Shown here piece by piece: positions 11,107-22,183 of a stretch of 64,000 bases of DNA. Position numbers and translations under genes: made by a program. Numbering within the stretch: position 1 is the stretch's first letter; every line of letters starts with the position of its first letter. This stretch comes from Amyloporia xantha (taxonomy: Eukaryota; Basidiomycota; Agaricomycetes; Polyporales; Adustoporiaceae), in assembly GCA_036971615.1 (NCBI GenBank), contig JAYKKR010000003.1, forward strand, positions 2,480,001 to 2,544,000. Reading direction: 5' to 3'. A model generated the notes under the pieces. The model was not told the origin of the DNA and did not search any database. It worked only from the letters and a program-made list of their open reading frames with translations.

Positions 11107-12528
11107 TTAATCCTCAGAAACCTTGATGACGACCTTTCCGACATGTTGTTGACTTTCCAAATATTCGTACGCACTGCGCGTCTCCTCAAATGTGAATACT
11201 TTGTCGACAACAGGTCTGAGGCCGCTCGCCGAGATCAACTTGTTCATACTTTCGAACCTGCGCAAACTGTGAGTGAGCTCAAATCATACAAAACGTCAGA
11301 CTGAACACACTGAGTGCGCGACCCGATGAGAATGCCACGCAGCAGGATCGCCTTGCCCGCGATTTGCTTTGGTACACTGCTGATGTCACCACCCTATAGG
11401 ACGAGGTCAGGACGACGCACGCAAGTATTTGAAGTAGACCTACCCCGGCAACAAAACCAATAACATGAATCGACCCAGCGTAGCGTACGCATTCGACAGA
11501 TTTCAGGAGGGTTCCTGCGCCTCCAACCTCAATGATATGATCAACGCCCTTGCCGTTCGTCTACAGTTATTATTGAGAGAAGGTGATCGATGAATTCCTT
11601 GCAGTGCTACGCACGATCTTGAGTACTTCCTTCTCCCATTCAGGAGTCTTCTTATAATTGATGAGATGTTTTGCGCCCAATTTGGCGGCGATCTCAAGCT
11701 TCGAGTCGGACGACGACGTCGCAATGACGGTCGCGCCAGACGCGACGGCAAGCTGCAGACCGAAAATTGAAACTCCACCAGTGCCTTGCACGAGAACCGT
11801 ATCACCGCCTTTGAGCGGGTTGGGCCCCATTAGAGCGCTATAGGCAGTGACAGCTGCACATCTAGGAATGCCCCATCAGTATTAAGCGTGCAGCACGCAG
11901 AGAAGCTACGCACGGCAACGTAGATGCTTCTTCGTAGGACAAATGAGATGGAATTCTTACAAGGCTCTAAACAGGAAAGAGGCATCAACATGGGCCAAGT
12001 TAGGTAACAATATGACGAGACGAACGTGCGCAGGTAAGATCTTGTACTCGGTCAGAACACCGTCGATCGGAGCACCAAGACCTGTGAGTTTGATGCGTTC
12101 ATCTACATCACCGAAGACGTGATCTACAGCAAAGTTGGAGCAGACGCGGTCGCCGACGTTCCACCCCTTGACTTCATCGCCCACAGCGAGGATCTCACCC
12201 GCCATGTCAGAACCAGGGATGACATTGTCTTTCTGACGGAGGGGATACTGTCCCTTGGCAACTATGAGGTCGCGGTACTGAAATAGCGATGACATGAAGC
12301 TGGCCTCAACGGGATGAAGTGACAGGGAGTTACCTGGAGAGAGACGGCATGAACCTTCACGAGAACTTCTGATGACTTTGGCGCACGAAGAGAAGCTTGC
12401 TGAAGGGTGAGATTATGGAATCCGTCGGCCTGAGACACTGTAAGTGCCTTCCCGCCAGAAATGAGCGAGAAGTGCGACGAACGTACCTTGGGAAGATGGT
12501 ATTCGCGAGTTGTTGTCGGGATGGACAT
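11107..12528 (-). CDS. Medium-chain (MDR) zinc-independent alcohol dehydrogenase / quinone oxidoreductase-like protein
   Basis: This is a predicted NAD(P)H-dependent oxidoreductase of the quinone-reductase branch of the MDR superfamily, likely cytosolic. The start ATG at 12528 gives MSIPTTTREYHLPKV. Several introns of 50-60 nt join in frame. The GroES-like N-terminal half includes YRDLIVAKGQYP, VIPGSDMAGEI and GDEVKGWNVGDRV. The nucleotide-binding half shows VLVQGTGGVSIFGLQLA followed by ATVIATSSSDSK. The C-terminus is the usual segment VFTFEETRSAYEYLESQQH then GKVVIKVSED. The structural-zinc cysteine cluster is not visible, which fits the zinc-independent branch. The substrate is unknown. 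I found no frameshift; an apparent break near 11960 is resolved by an intron ending in TTTAG. Confidence 0.85.
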
Positions 12529-13529
12529 CTTCAAAAATGCAGGAACTAATAGAGGTGAAGATGAGTGCTCGACGTCAAGGCCTACTTATATGACTGCGAC
12601 GGAGGTGGATCACGCAATCAAGAGCAGAAATAAGGATCAAAATTGGTCAGAATATCACTGGGAGAGGACGACTCATTCGGCCATCACAATGCACCACATG
12701 CTCTCACTGCGGGGAGTCTGCGAGGGTCCTCGTCAGGTCCTCGTACCTCCAAATTATCTGGCTTGCAAAACGATTTCTAAGAATTAGGAGAACCTATTCG
12801 CGTCGGGGGAGCTCAAGATGGGGGTTTACTCCAGCCACCGCCAAGTTGACCGCAAACGGCAAAAGCCGAAAACAATGCGGTCTCGGTGGCGGCAGGCAGT
12901 GGGTCCTTGGCGGTCCCCCTACGGCTCCGGAGAATTTGGCCCTAGCCATTGACATGAATGCTTAGGCAAACCCGGTGCGCTCGATGTCGCGTAGTGTTCT
13001 GCGTGGATTGGGCACCAGTCTGACACTATTTAGAGGCACATATGCTGTTGAATGTATGCCAAACTATGTCTCGAGCAATTTCAAGGAGCGGGAATCCACA
13101 ATTGGCATTGGCGGGTAAGTCAGATCGATATCGCCAGACGTTCTTTACTGCGACATGACCACCGCGTTTCTCTTAGACCTGTCGGGACAGGAAGAACGGC
13201 TACAATCTACTCGCGAGAGCTTGCTGATTACATTTTGTATGCGATTGATATTGGTGCCAAGTGCTGTAATCTGATCTGGGATGGCCATCCCTTTTACTTA
13301 GTTTTTTGACGTCAGAGAGGAGTCCTGTTTTACACTGTCCAGGACACCATTCGGATTACGCCTACACCGATGCAGTGTAGCATTGGAGAATACCGCGTCG
13401 AAGTCATTATGAAGACATGTTCAAGATCGTTGGCTTTTGCAGCAGTCGATCTGAATAAAAATTCCAGCGGGTCCCAGTCAGCGCTATGTCAGATGTCAGA
13501 TGTGAGAATGAGAAACTGCTCTGACCATG
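12529..13529. other. Intergenic stretch
   Basis: No coding signal is supported. Around 12835-12900 there is a GC-rich stretch with weak self-complementarity (GCCACCGCC against GGTGGCGGC), too imperfect to call. Confidence 0.4.
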
Positions 13530-13725
13530 CACCAGATGCCATCCATGCCAACGACGAGGCCAGTGTTATCGACAAAGCCCTGAACTGCAAAGTCCCATCT
13601 CCACTTCCGCACCCGACGTCCAATATATACCCTCCGGGCTTCGCATCAAGTGCAGAGAGGACCGATGAAGTGAACGCCCGAGAGTACACGAATGAAGCTG
13701 CCTTGTTGTATACGTCCACCGAGTG
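13530..13725 (-). pseudogene. Relic of a class I SAM-dependent methyltransferase
   Basis: The minus strand reads VYNKAASFVYSRAF followed by ILDVGCGSGDGTLQ, which is the SAM-binding motif I of class I methyltransferases. After one frame shift it continues FVDNTGLVVGMDG, which carries the motif II acidic residue. The frame then ends about 15 codons later and the rest of the catalytic domain is absent. The piece is therefore a truncated, frameshifted remnant. It may have been a small-molecule methyltransferase of the kind common in basidiomycete secondary metabolism, but the substrate cannot be read. Confidence 0.65.
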
Positions 13726-14693
13726 TCCGACGAGATCGCGGCCACTGTGGATGCCCACGGTGAACCAACGGCGAATCGCTTCCTCAGAGAAACAAACGGC
13801 TTGACGATAAAAGCGATTCCGCGCCTTGTATTCGACAATGCAGTGGATGCCATACTTAGGACACTGCGATAAGCTTGAACTTTGAGCGCGGCACCCCGAT
13901 GGACAGGAGGGCGACAGCAACCCGATGGGGAGGGGAAAAGCCCGCTGCATGACGCTAATTGATTCTTATCAGCCCATACGTCGGCCACCATCACCCTTCC
14001 CAAATTCATCCTGGCAAGATCGAGCCCAGATATATCATGCTTTTAAACACAGCTGCGCAGCAGAGCGGAGACAAGCTTACGGTGAATGCACCAAAAAAGA
14101 CGGAACTCCAACTAGCGCGCTCGGATGCTGCAGATGTCCAAGTTGAACCAGGCAAGCCATGCAGACTATGCTTCAGTACAAGTGCACAAACAGTTCCTCC
14201 CGATATTCAGTGTATACGTAGCTATTATACGGAAGGGAACGAAGGGCACTTCCACCGCCCGCCATAGACATGACATATCGAGAGCAGTAGTCGCTCGCAG
14301 TGACGCAGTCGCCGACGCTGGATCGTGATTTCTGATCTTCCCATTTACCAATATTGCAGATTAAGCTTAAGCTTATTGTAAAGATCAGCGCGGCACCCAA
14401 TGGTACTACATAGTAGCGCTCTAACTCCTAGCGCTGCTAGTACCACATGATAAGCACGGCATTGCAAATCCGCTGCTAACAGCCTAGCTCAAACGCAGAC
14501 GCTCCGCCGGGACAATGTGCATGCCTAATGACTCACCTCGATTTCTTGTTAGTCCGATGAAGACGGAAATGAGGCGCTACCCCACTATTGGAGCGCAACT
14601 GTCTTTCATCACACCCGAGAGGAGCGACGCCAAACCAATGTCCAGAATTTAACATATCCTGTGTGGATAATTCGGGTTGGAGTTCACGGGTGA
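13726..14693. other. Intergenic stretch
   Basis: No gene is supported. Open frames are short and lack recognisable protein similarity or splice continuity. Confidence 0.4.
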
Positions 14694-16070
14694 CTAGCTA
14701 GTGTACTGAGGCGGCGGTACGTCTGGCACGTCGGCTTCGAAGTTACCAAACCATGCCCTCTGCTCGCCATCGCTCCGTGGAGAACTCGCAGACTGTCCGA
14801 AGGACACCGGATAGCGACGAGTGCTGGGCGACGCTGAGGACAATGTCCGATCCCCCTGATCCCCCTGCATCTGATCCCGCCCATCAGACCCGGACCCAGA
14901 CCGACGCACGTCCCTGCGGTATTTCGATGCCGTGATACGGGGCCCCACGGCGAGCTCCTCGGGATTGTGGGGCGTGTCTGAATAAGGGTCCGAGCGAATG
15001 CTGCACATTGTCGCAGAGACGCCGACATAGGATGGGTCGACACCGCCTACTGCGGCAAAACTACGCGACGGCTCGAAATGCCCTCCTCTCGGAATGGCAT
15101 TGTCGGTGTACGCGGACACAGGGGTGCGCTGTCGTTTCCGATACATCATAACGAGGAGAATGACAATGGCAAGTCCTGCGACGGAACCGCCAACTGCGCC
15201 GCCTACGATCGCGCCGGTCATATTGTGTTGCACGACATTGACTACGCTTGACCCGGTTGACCCGGAGGGCTCTATGGTGCTTGACACTGGTGATGAAGAC
15301 TCCCCTTGTCCCGGTGTCACAGAAACCTTACTCGTGGAGCCGGCAGGCCCGAGGATCGACTGAGTGGATGGAGAGATCACAGAGGGTGATGATGATGATG
15401 TGCTATCCTCGTCCGGCATCCTAAACCGAGTAGCTCAGTCAACATTTGAGGAAGGCTTTGCCCACGGACGTACGTGTATATAGCATAGTCGAATAGATGT
15501 ACGGCAGTCGACTCGATTGTCAGATTATGCGGGACTCCTGGAGGCAGCGGTGCGAGCGACTCGTTCACGTACGTGGGGACGTTATACGCAAAGCCTTCTG
15601 TGACGTTATCCGGACGATACTGATATCTGCCGACATATTCACCATCGAGCGTGAACGTGAGGTTCATCCTCGTCTCGACCACCGCGGTCGCGCTGAACGG
15701 AATGAGGTTCCCTTGGATACAAAACGTGTATATTGCGGTGCCTGCAGAGCAGTGAGTCCGCAGACGGGTGGGCGGTCCGAGTCTACCCACCGTTGAACAA
15801 TAATATTACAGTAGGCGTCCCTGGCCGTCTGACTTGATCGTAAGTCGAATCGTGCCATGTATGGTCGAAGGCGAGGCTGACGTTGGGTTGGAGTTGGCAT
15901 CCAGGACACTCAGCGCCTTGCGCCCAATCTGAAGTCGGCGTAAATGAGGGTACCAGACCGGTAGACTCGTCTCCCCATTGGTCGTCGATAGTGATGTTTC
16001 GGGCCACGGCGACTGCATGGAGTACCGCAAGAATGTACAGATGAACGACGACCAGCCCGTTACGCAGCAT
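14694..16070 (-). CDS. Single-pass membrane protein with extracellular domain and disordered tail
   Basis: Three exons on the minus strand, 16070-15791, 15741-15474 and 15420-14694, join in frame with introns of 49 and 53 nt. The N-terminus is a signal peptide (MLRNGLVVVHLYILAVLHAV). An ectodomain of roughly 180 residues follows with several N-glycosylation sequons (NITI, NVSL, NLTF, NVTE, NESL, NLTI). A Ser/Thr-rich stalk leads to one transmembrane helix (GAVGGSVAGLAIVILLVMMY) with the positive stop-transfer YRKRQR. The cytosolic tail is Ser/Arg-rich and ends DVPPPQYTS, a PPxY-like end that could recruit WW-domain proteins. This architecture is common in basidiomycete surface proteins. No enzyme domain is recognised; a sensor or wall-anchoring role is only a guess. 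Confidence 0.8.
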
Positions 16071-17526
16071 GACAGCTGACACGAGTGGAGAGCGAATTCT
16101 GCCCCAAGATTGCAACGACCAGCGTACTGTGGGGATGTGGCGGGTGGTGGTGTAACGAGAGTAGCGATCTACGTTTGGCTAATGGTAGGATAGACGAGAA
16201 AACGAACCCCAGTCGTCGTGGGGTGGCAATTGAGACAGCAGTGCAGGCGCATCGCAGGTAATCAGAGTGAGAGACCTTGTCTCGTCCATCTTCACATACC
16301 TTCCTCGGTCGGATATTGTTGTGCATCTATCTGTTGCTAATAGCCACTCTGATATGAGACGTACTCATTCGGAAGTTCTCCTTACATAGAGGAGAAATAG
16401 GACGATAGAGATCCGAAGTAGGGGTGACCGAGGACAGATAGAAGACGAGAACGGGACGACTGTTGATCTTCATATGGGTGTTGGACACCTGAGGGAAATT
16501 CTCGATCCTGAATGGGAGAAGATGTATTGCCTTGAGTAACGGTAGCTATGTCGGGAGAGAGAATCAAATGGAAGCCATGACGATACGACATGCGTGAGAT
16601 TGATAGAGAACTTGGACTATCGCGCCCATGGCTTGCGATATTGTGCGACGGTAGACATGCGTACCGGAAATGGGGACGCGGATGCAGATGGAAGGACATT
16701 GGATGCGTTATCGTACGTAAGTACAGTGTAACAGGAATTGAGGACGGCGGGTCGAGCGAGGACTATCACAACATTTTGATCGACAGGTTTGACAGCTTGC
16801 GCCGAGCTAACAGCCTAAAGATGCGAGCTAACAGATCTCAGTTTGGCTGTGCAGTGATGTCAGAATATCCAATAAAGAGAAAACACAGTTCAAGGGTGTC
16901 TCCCCGTTGGAATGGGGGTAGTGGTACCCAAGTCGTGCCTATCAGTGTCATCTCACAACCGAGCTGTCGACGAGCTAGGAAAGTCGAGACCTTAAACGTC
17001 GCTCGCCGCGGTCATGCATGTCCTTGGCACATACGGTTATGTATCGCGTAGATGATGACCCTGCCGAAGGCAGAGCATCGGTGAATGGCTACTGACAGAT
17101 ATCCTTACATGTCTTATGTCGGGATGCCTGCAGAGCTATAGGTGCCTGGTCGCGATTGCCGACGACGGGGTCTCCCTCGGGTCGGCTGCTCGCGTAACTG
17201 AGCAGTTGGTCCTGGGCACGTACCTCGAAAAGGTCACTACACACAATGCCGGCGCTCTAGCGCAGCCACAAACCCTTTGGGAGCGTAGATATCTAACGAC
17301 TCACCTTGATGGATCCGATGGCCGGGTGGTGGATGATCGCAGACATTGACAGCAAGCTGCGGTTAGCCTGGTGGAGCAGTCACCAGAAACGTTTTTCATA
17401 ACGCAACTTTCAGGCGATGATAACTGCCCACCAGTATACCGAATGCGCTGTCACAGCCTGTAGCGGACTCGTGGTTTTGTCGTGGTGGTCTGAAGTTAAG
17501 AGTGAAACGCGAGGGGAGAGCTACTA
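16071..17526. other. Intergenic stretch
   Basis: No gene is supported. The longest frame (16590-17051, plus) has no recognisable motif or splice context and is likely chance. Confidence 0.4.
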
Positions 17527-17886
17527 GGGCTGCTCAATTCTGCTCGCTTGGTGCGCGCTCACTCAAGCACCTCCTTGTTTAGGCTACTTCGACACGGCTA
17601 AATCCGAGCGCGCTGCATCAGCCACCTGCGCTGCACAGGGTGTAGGTGTATTATTTCCTGACGTGTGCGAGCCATTCTCGTGCCCAAACCTTTCGTACAG
17701 GCTATGGATACATGTACAAAAACGCTAATGACTTTTCCAAATTTTTTGGCCAAGCCTGCAGTCAGAGAAACCTTCACCCATACGAGGACCCAACCTGTTC
17801 TGCTTGCCGTGGCTGCCGAGTGGAAACGGCCAAAATGGGTAGGTAGTCAGACGAGCGCGCACCGAGCGAGCAGAATTGAGCAGCCC
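17527..17886. mobile_element. MITE with 34-bp terminal inverted repeats
   Basis: The element is 360 bp. Its left 34 bp (17527-17560, starting GGGCTGCTCAATTC) and right 34 bp (17853-17886, ending GAATTGAGCAGCCC) are inverted copies with a single mismatch, and the match stops exactly there. Both outer flanks are TA (17525-17526 and 17887-17888), consistent with a TA target duplication as Tc1/mariner-type elements make. There is no coding capacity inside. It is therefore a non-autonomous element. The superfamily assignment rests only on the TA and is tentative. Confidence 0.85.
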
Positions 17887-17888
17887 TA

Positions 17889-18689
17889 CTCGCTCATTTG
17901 CAACTTGCGGCTCCGTCTTGGTCGGGGCGCCAATTATGGCATCAAGGGTATCATAGGGTATCGGCAATCTAGATTACCTCATGTCTCGGGCGGAGGTCGT
18001 TATGTCGTTAGTAAGTCAATAAGTTCTACAATTCTACAATTTCTTGTACGCTCCGTTATGTGAGTTTCGAGTCCCTACATCAGTCCCCATTAGTGACATG
18101 AGCGTATAGCTATCTCCCGAGAAGATATTGTTCCGAATAATGCACAATGTCTCCTCTGTCTCCTTATGGGGCTCAAAAACACCTTGAGATGAAGGGTAGG
18201 ATCATTGCTATGCTACGGCGCACTCACAATACTGATTATCACGACATTTGATGGATTTATAGCCGCTGCCAATCGAATCAATCTCCAATGGTGGTGAAAC
18301 CCAAAAAAGAGGTCTGCATTGCTACGGATGGGCCAATATGAGCTAGTCCATAACCGCAAGAGGGGGTATGAACGGCCCCGAGAGACCCGACTTTGGTGCT
18401 CCTTCATATCTGCATTTGATGCGGCTCCAAACGTCACCATCTCAGATTTCTTGCTAGACGGCGCCGGCGGACGCTCCTAGCCCATTTTCGAGCGACCTGT
18501 TTCGTGATGCAGTGAGATTTGTGCATGATTTTGAGCCTGAGTGGGCTGATTTATGACAATCTGACAAGCCTGGATAGGACCGGAACGGTGCCCCAATCGT
18601 ACTACGGCGCGAAACGCCAACGAAATGTCAGGAGCCCATAGATCGCATAAATACCGCCAATGAGATGGACATGCAACAGCATTCCTACC
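17889..18689. other. Intergenic stretch upstream of the P450 gene
   Basis: No coding signal is seen; this presumably includes the P450 promoter. No clear TATA box or regulator site is identified. Confidence 0.4.
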
Positions 18690-20619
18690 ATGTCCGTCTC
18701 CTTTAATTCCTTCGAGACGGCCACTGCCGCTTTCTTCTGTGCAATTACTGTATTAGCTTGGAGACTTGGGTTTGTTCGATCTCGCCGTCCCGAGTCGAAG
18801 TTGCCGCCTCTCGTTGATTACAAGGTATGTATGCTCTTGTGTAGTAGACCCTCGCTTGTTCACGCCATATCTCCCACAGTGGCCCATTCTAGGATCTACC
18901 TTCGACTTCATTAAAGACCCTTCCGGCTTCACCAGAAACGCGTATTCGAAGTATGGTCCTGTCTTCCGTGTCTACTTCCGTGGCCACGTCCAAACCGTCG
19001 TCGGCAAAGAGCACGTCCGCGACGTTTTCCTCAACCCTGCTTTCAGTTATGAGGTATGGCTCCTTCATGACCCCGCACAGCGTGTACTTTGCTAACATCT
19101 ATGTAGGAAGCTGTGAAGGACGAATTTCGTCTTGCGGACATGCTCGGGACGTCGTCTGTCGCGCTGGAGCCACACAGATTATTCGCCTACATCATTACTC
19201 CCTTCCTTGCTCGTTTCATTCCTGTTCTCTCTAATGTCCTTACACGCGGATACGACATTGGCCTCGGCCCAGACCCTAAGGAGCCGGTGCTCGTTCAGGA
19301 CCCGGGCCACCTGATAGAAGATGTTATTGCACGCGCAACAACCGTCTGTTTCTTTGGGGAGGTCTGTCGCAGTCAATAGAAACTACGCATAGTGACCTAA
19401 CAGACATATCCATTACAGGAACTTGGCTCTAACAACGAGCTCATCCCTCTCTATAAAGACTTCGCGACCTCCATCGGGCATTTCGTGAGCCGCAAAAGCC
19501 CCGTACTGGCCCTTTTCCCGAAAGTGGCGCAGTTTTGGATGTGGTGCGTGGAGTTTTCATCGCCCAATGACCTGCGTTTTGCTGAAGCTTCTTTTAGGCT
19601 CAAGTTCAGTACCTTCACTTCGCCTACAGCCGTCCATCGCGCGAAGCTCCTAAAATGTGGGTGTTTCGTATCTTTTGGTGCGCTTAGACGGCTGATAGTG
19701 GAACCGTCAGACACCATGCCTGTTGTCAACGAACGACGCCGACTTATGGCTGAACTGGGCGACGACTACGACCGTCCCGTACGTCCGCATTCGTTTGAGG
19801 CATATGCAGAATGCTCACAGAGTCATAGGCCGATTCTCTCCAAGCCTATCTGGACAACATCCCTCTGAACCAGCCCATCGACGAGAACGAGATGGCAACC
19901 ATGATGCTCACGCTTGTCTTCTTTTCCATCCACACCACGACAAGACGCACGAAGGACTGCCTTTACAACCTCGCGAAGTACCCGCAGTACCTACCCGAGT
20001 TACTCCAAGAACAGAAGGAGGTCTTGGGTGAGGACTGGACGGATGGCAGCTTGAATGTGGAACACATCAAGTCATTGCACAAGCTCGACAGCTTCCTCCG
20101 CGAGACCTTCCGCACGGGCGGCCGGGGCATCGGTCTCCCGCATAAAATTATCGGCATGGATGAGTGGAAGTTGCCAGGCGGCTACGTTCTTCCGAGAGGT
20201 GAGTCTAGGAGCGCCGCACTTGGACAAAAGACCTTCGCTTATATGGCCTTTACATCGCAGGATCGGTGGTCAACATCAACACGGACGACGTTTTCTACTC
20301 GCCTGAGCTGCAAGGCCCCAACCCGGACGAGTTCAACGCTTGGCGGTTTGTCGGCACAGACAAAGGCGCAGTCCGTATTGGACCGGACCTCGTCACCTTC
20401 GGTCTCGGAAGGTCAGTCACCGTATACTCTTGTCACCGACCGCGAACTGATCGCGATTTTGTGTCTTCAAGGCACGCATGCCCTGGTCGCTTCTTCGCCG
20501 TGCACGAGATCAAGATCGCGCTGAGCCTTGTGCTCAAGCGCTACCGCATCACGTTCCCCGACGACGTCAAGCCCTCTAGCTCGGGCCCGCTTCTCTTCAC
20601 ACCCGTCCAGGCGGCTTGA
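18690..20619 (+). CDS. Cytochrome P450 monooxygenase
   Basis: This is a membrane-anchored heme-thiolate monooxygenase, expected at the ER with a P450 reductase. About nine exons join in frame; the clearest are 18690-18824, 18880-19053, 19107-19361, 19830-20200, 20261-20412 and 20471-20619. The N-terminus has a hydrophobic anchor (AAFFCAITVLAWRLGFV) and then a Pro-containing hinge (SKLPPLVDY). The I helix reads FFSIHTTT, the variant seen in ent-kaurene-oxidase-like fungal P450s instead of AGxDT. The K helix has ETFR (ExxR). The heme-binding loop is FGLGRHACPGRFFA, with the axial Cys seven residues after the G; it is split by an intron. The start ATG at 18690 gives MSVSFNSFETATAAF. Substrate unknown; the SIHTTT type suggests terpenoid or hydrophobic substrates. 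It is followed by an MFS exporter. Confidence 0.9.
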
Positions 20620-22183
20620 TGTAACCCTCTTCCAAGCCGGTGGCTTTCCCACCTATCCTAATTCAGTCTCAATCGTAGACTACATCCAGAATTTTCCAGG
20701 CCTTGTATAATCCCAATCCCCGTCCTTATTCTTATCTCCATCTATCTATCTACGTCTCGCGCAGGCAGGTGACCGTGACGGTCGCTTTGCAAGTGGCCGC
20801 TCCGTATTGTACAGTATATGCATATCGCTCTTTGTTTTATGTGTTTTCTACGTGAAAACATAAATATATAGAAATCATACACTGTTAGAGTCTTGTCATG
20901 TTGTCCCAGTGTGAACTCGGCATTAATTTAGTTTCCTGCCATCAGGATCAATACTGCGCCGTCCGGCGGTCCTTCGCAGTGTGGATGTCCACATAGGCCC
21001 CTGTAATTAGCATCTGCGGGACTGCATCAGCGCCAGCTCCAATTCCGTGATTTGCCTTGGCACCGCCCAAGGCGCGCCCCAATGGCGCCGGCCGTGTCAG
21101 CATCTGCACGGACTAGTCTGTACCTCTGGAGACATCAGCGTTGCACCAACCCCGATTTCCGCGGGATCACTGGCACAGGTACCGCCTACTGTATTCCGGA
21201 ACAAATCGTCCGCTGATCACATCAAATTTACGCCTGTACAGTCGGTGGATCCCATCAATCTTGCGCTTGGGCGTTCTGTCAACAGGACTCCGCTTCCCGA
21301 GTTCTTGCCGCTCGCCAGCTGATGAACCTGACGCGTTGCGCAGAGCGGCAGAGAGCACTGTAGACGCTCAGGTGAGAAGAAGAATAGGACTTTGGCCTTG
21401 GGTGTCTACAAAACGGTCCAATGTGCCTGTGCATTAAAACTTTAAACGTCCCCGCGTGTGCTGGAGCTGATAGATATCTTGTCGCGTCTTTCAATTACCT
21501 TTCGCGTTCACACGCACGTGACCGCGACAGCGCGCTCCGAGCCCCTGACCAGTGACGGGCCACTGTTACCCACCCCTCTTTTGTTTTCTTTTTTGTTTTC
21601 CTGCTTGTTTTCTTGCAAATCAGACGATGCTTGCCGGGCTGCATGACCTGAATCCGAATGCCCTAAATGTTGCCATTCCTATGCCTGTGTAACCACGCAT
21701 ACCTCACGAGCCTGACTATTGGGCCATGACTACCGAGCGGAGCTCTGTGAGCCCCAAGACTAAGTGTCAAGGTATGATGAGTGCCGAGCCGTCTGGTCGC
21801 GCGTTCGGAGGTCCTGAGCATTTATCCCAGAAGCACAATAACTCCATAATCTCATTCCCGCGACGAGCCGGGACCAGTGGTGAGTCCAACGCCGTCCCCT
21901 TACACAATTAGACTAAGTGTTCGTTACTAATCAACGTTCAGGAATGGAATAGTGGGTCACGTTGATTGTCGTTCCGCTCCGACAGCGCGTAGATAAATAT
22001 CAACTGAGAACGCCTGAGCCAATGGTAACCCGCCCCGAGAATCACGGAACATGCTAGGCGGTACTATAGAGCGGCTGTTGTTGACGCACGGAGGACCTGA
22101 AACTTTCTGGCTCACGACTACCGCAAGGAGACCTCCCATTTTCCAGGCCAGAACGACTGACAGTCTCCAGGCTTCTTACCACC
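20620..22183. other. Intergenic stretch between P450 and MFS transporter
   Basis: About 1.5 kb without a supported gene. A pyrimidine-rich stretch with repeated TTTTGTTTTC lies at about 21580-21615. The proximal part probably holds the P450 3' UTR and the distal part the transporter promoter. Confidence 0.4.

Noticed and set aside
11940..12010. Frame break in the MDR oxidoreductase
   Set aside because: An intron with acceptor CTGTTTAG joins ILPAH to SLVRIPSHLSYEEAS.
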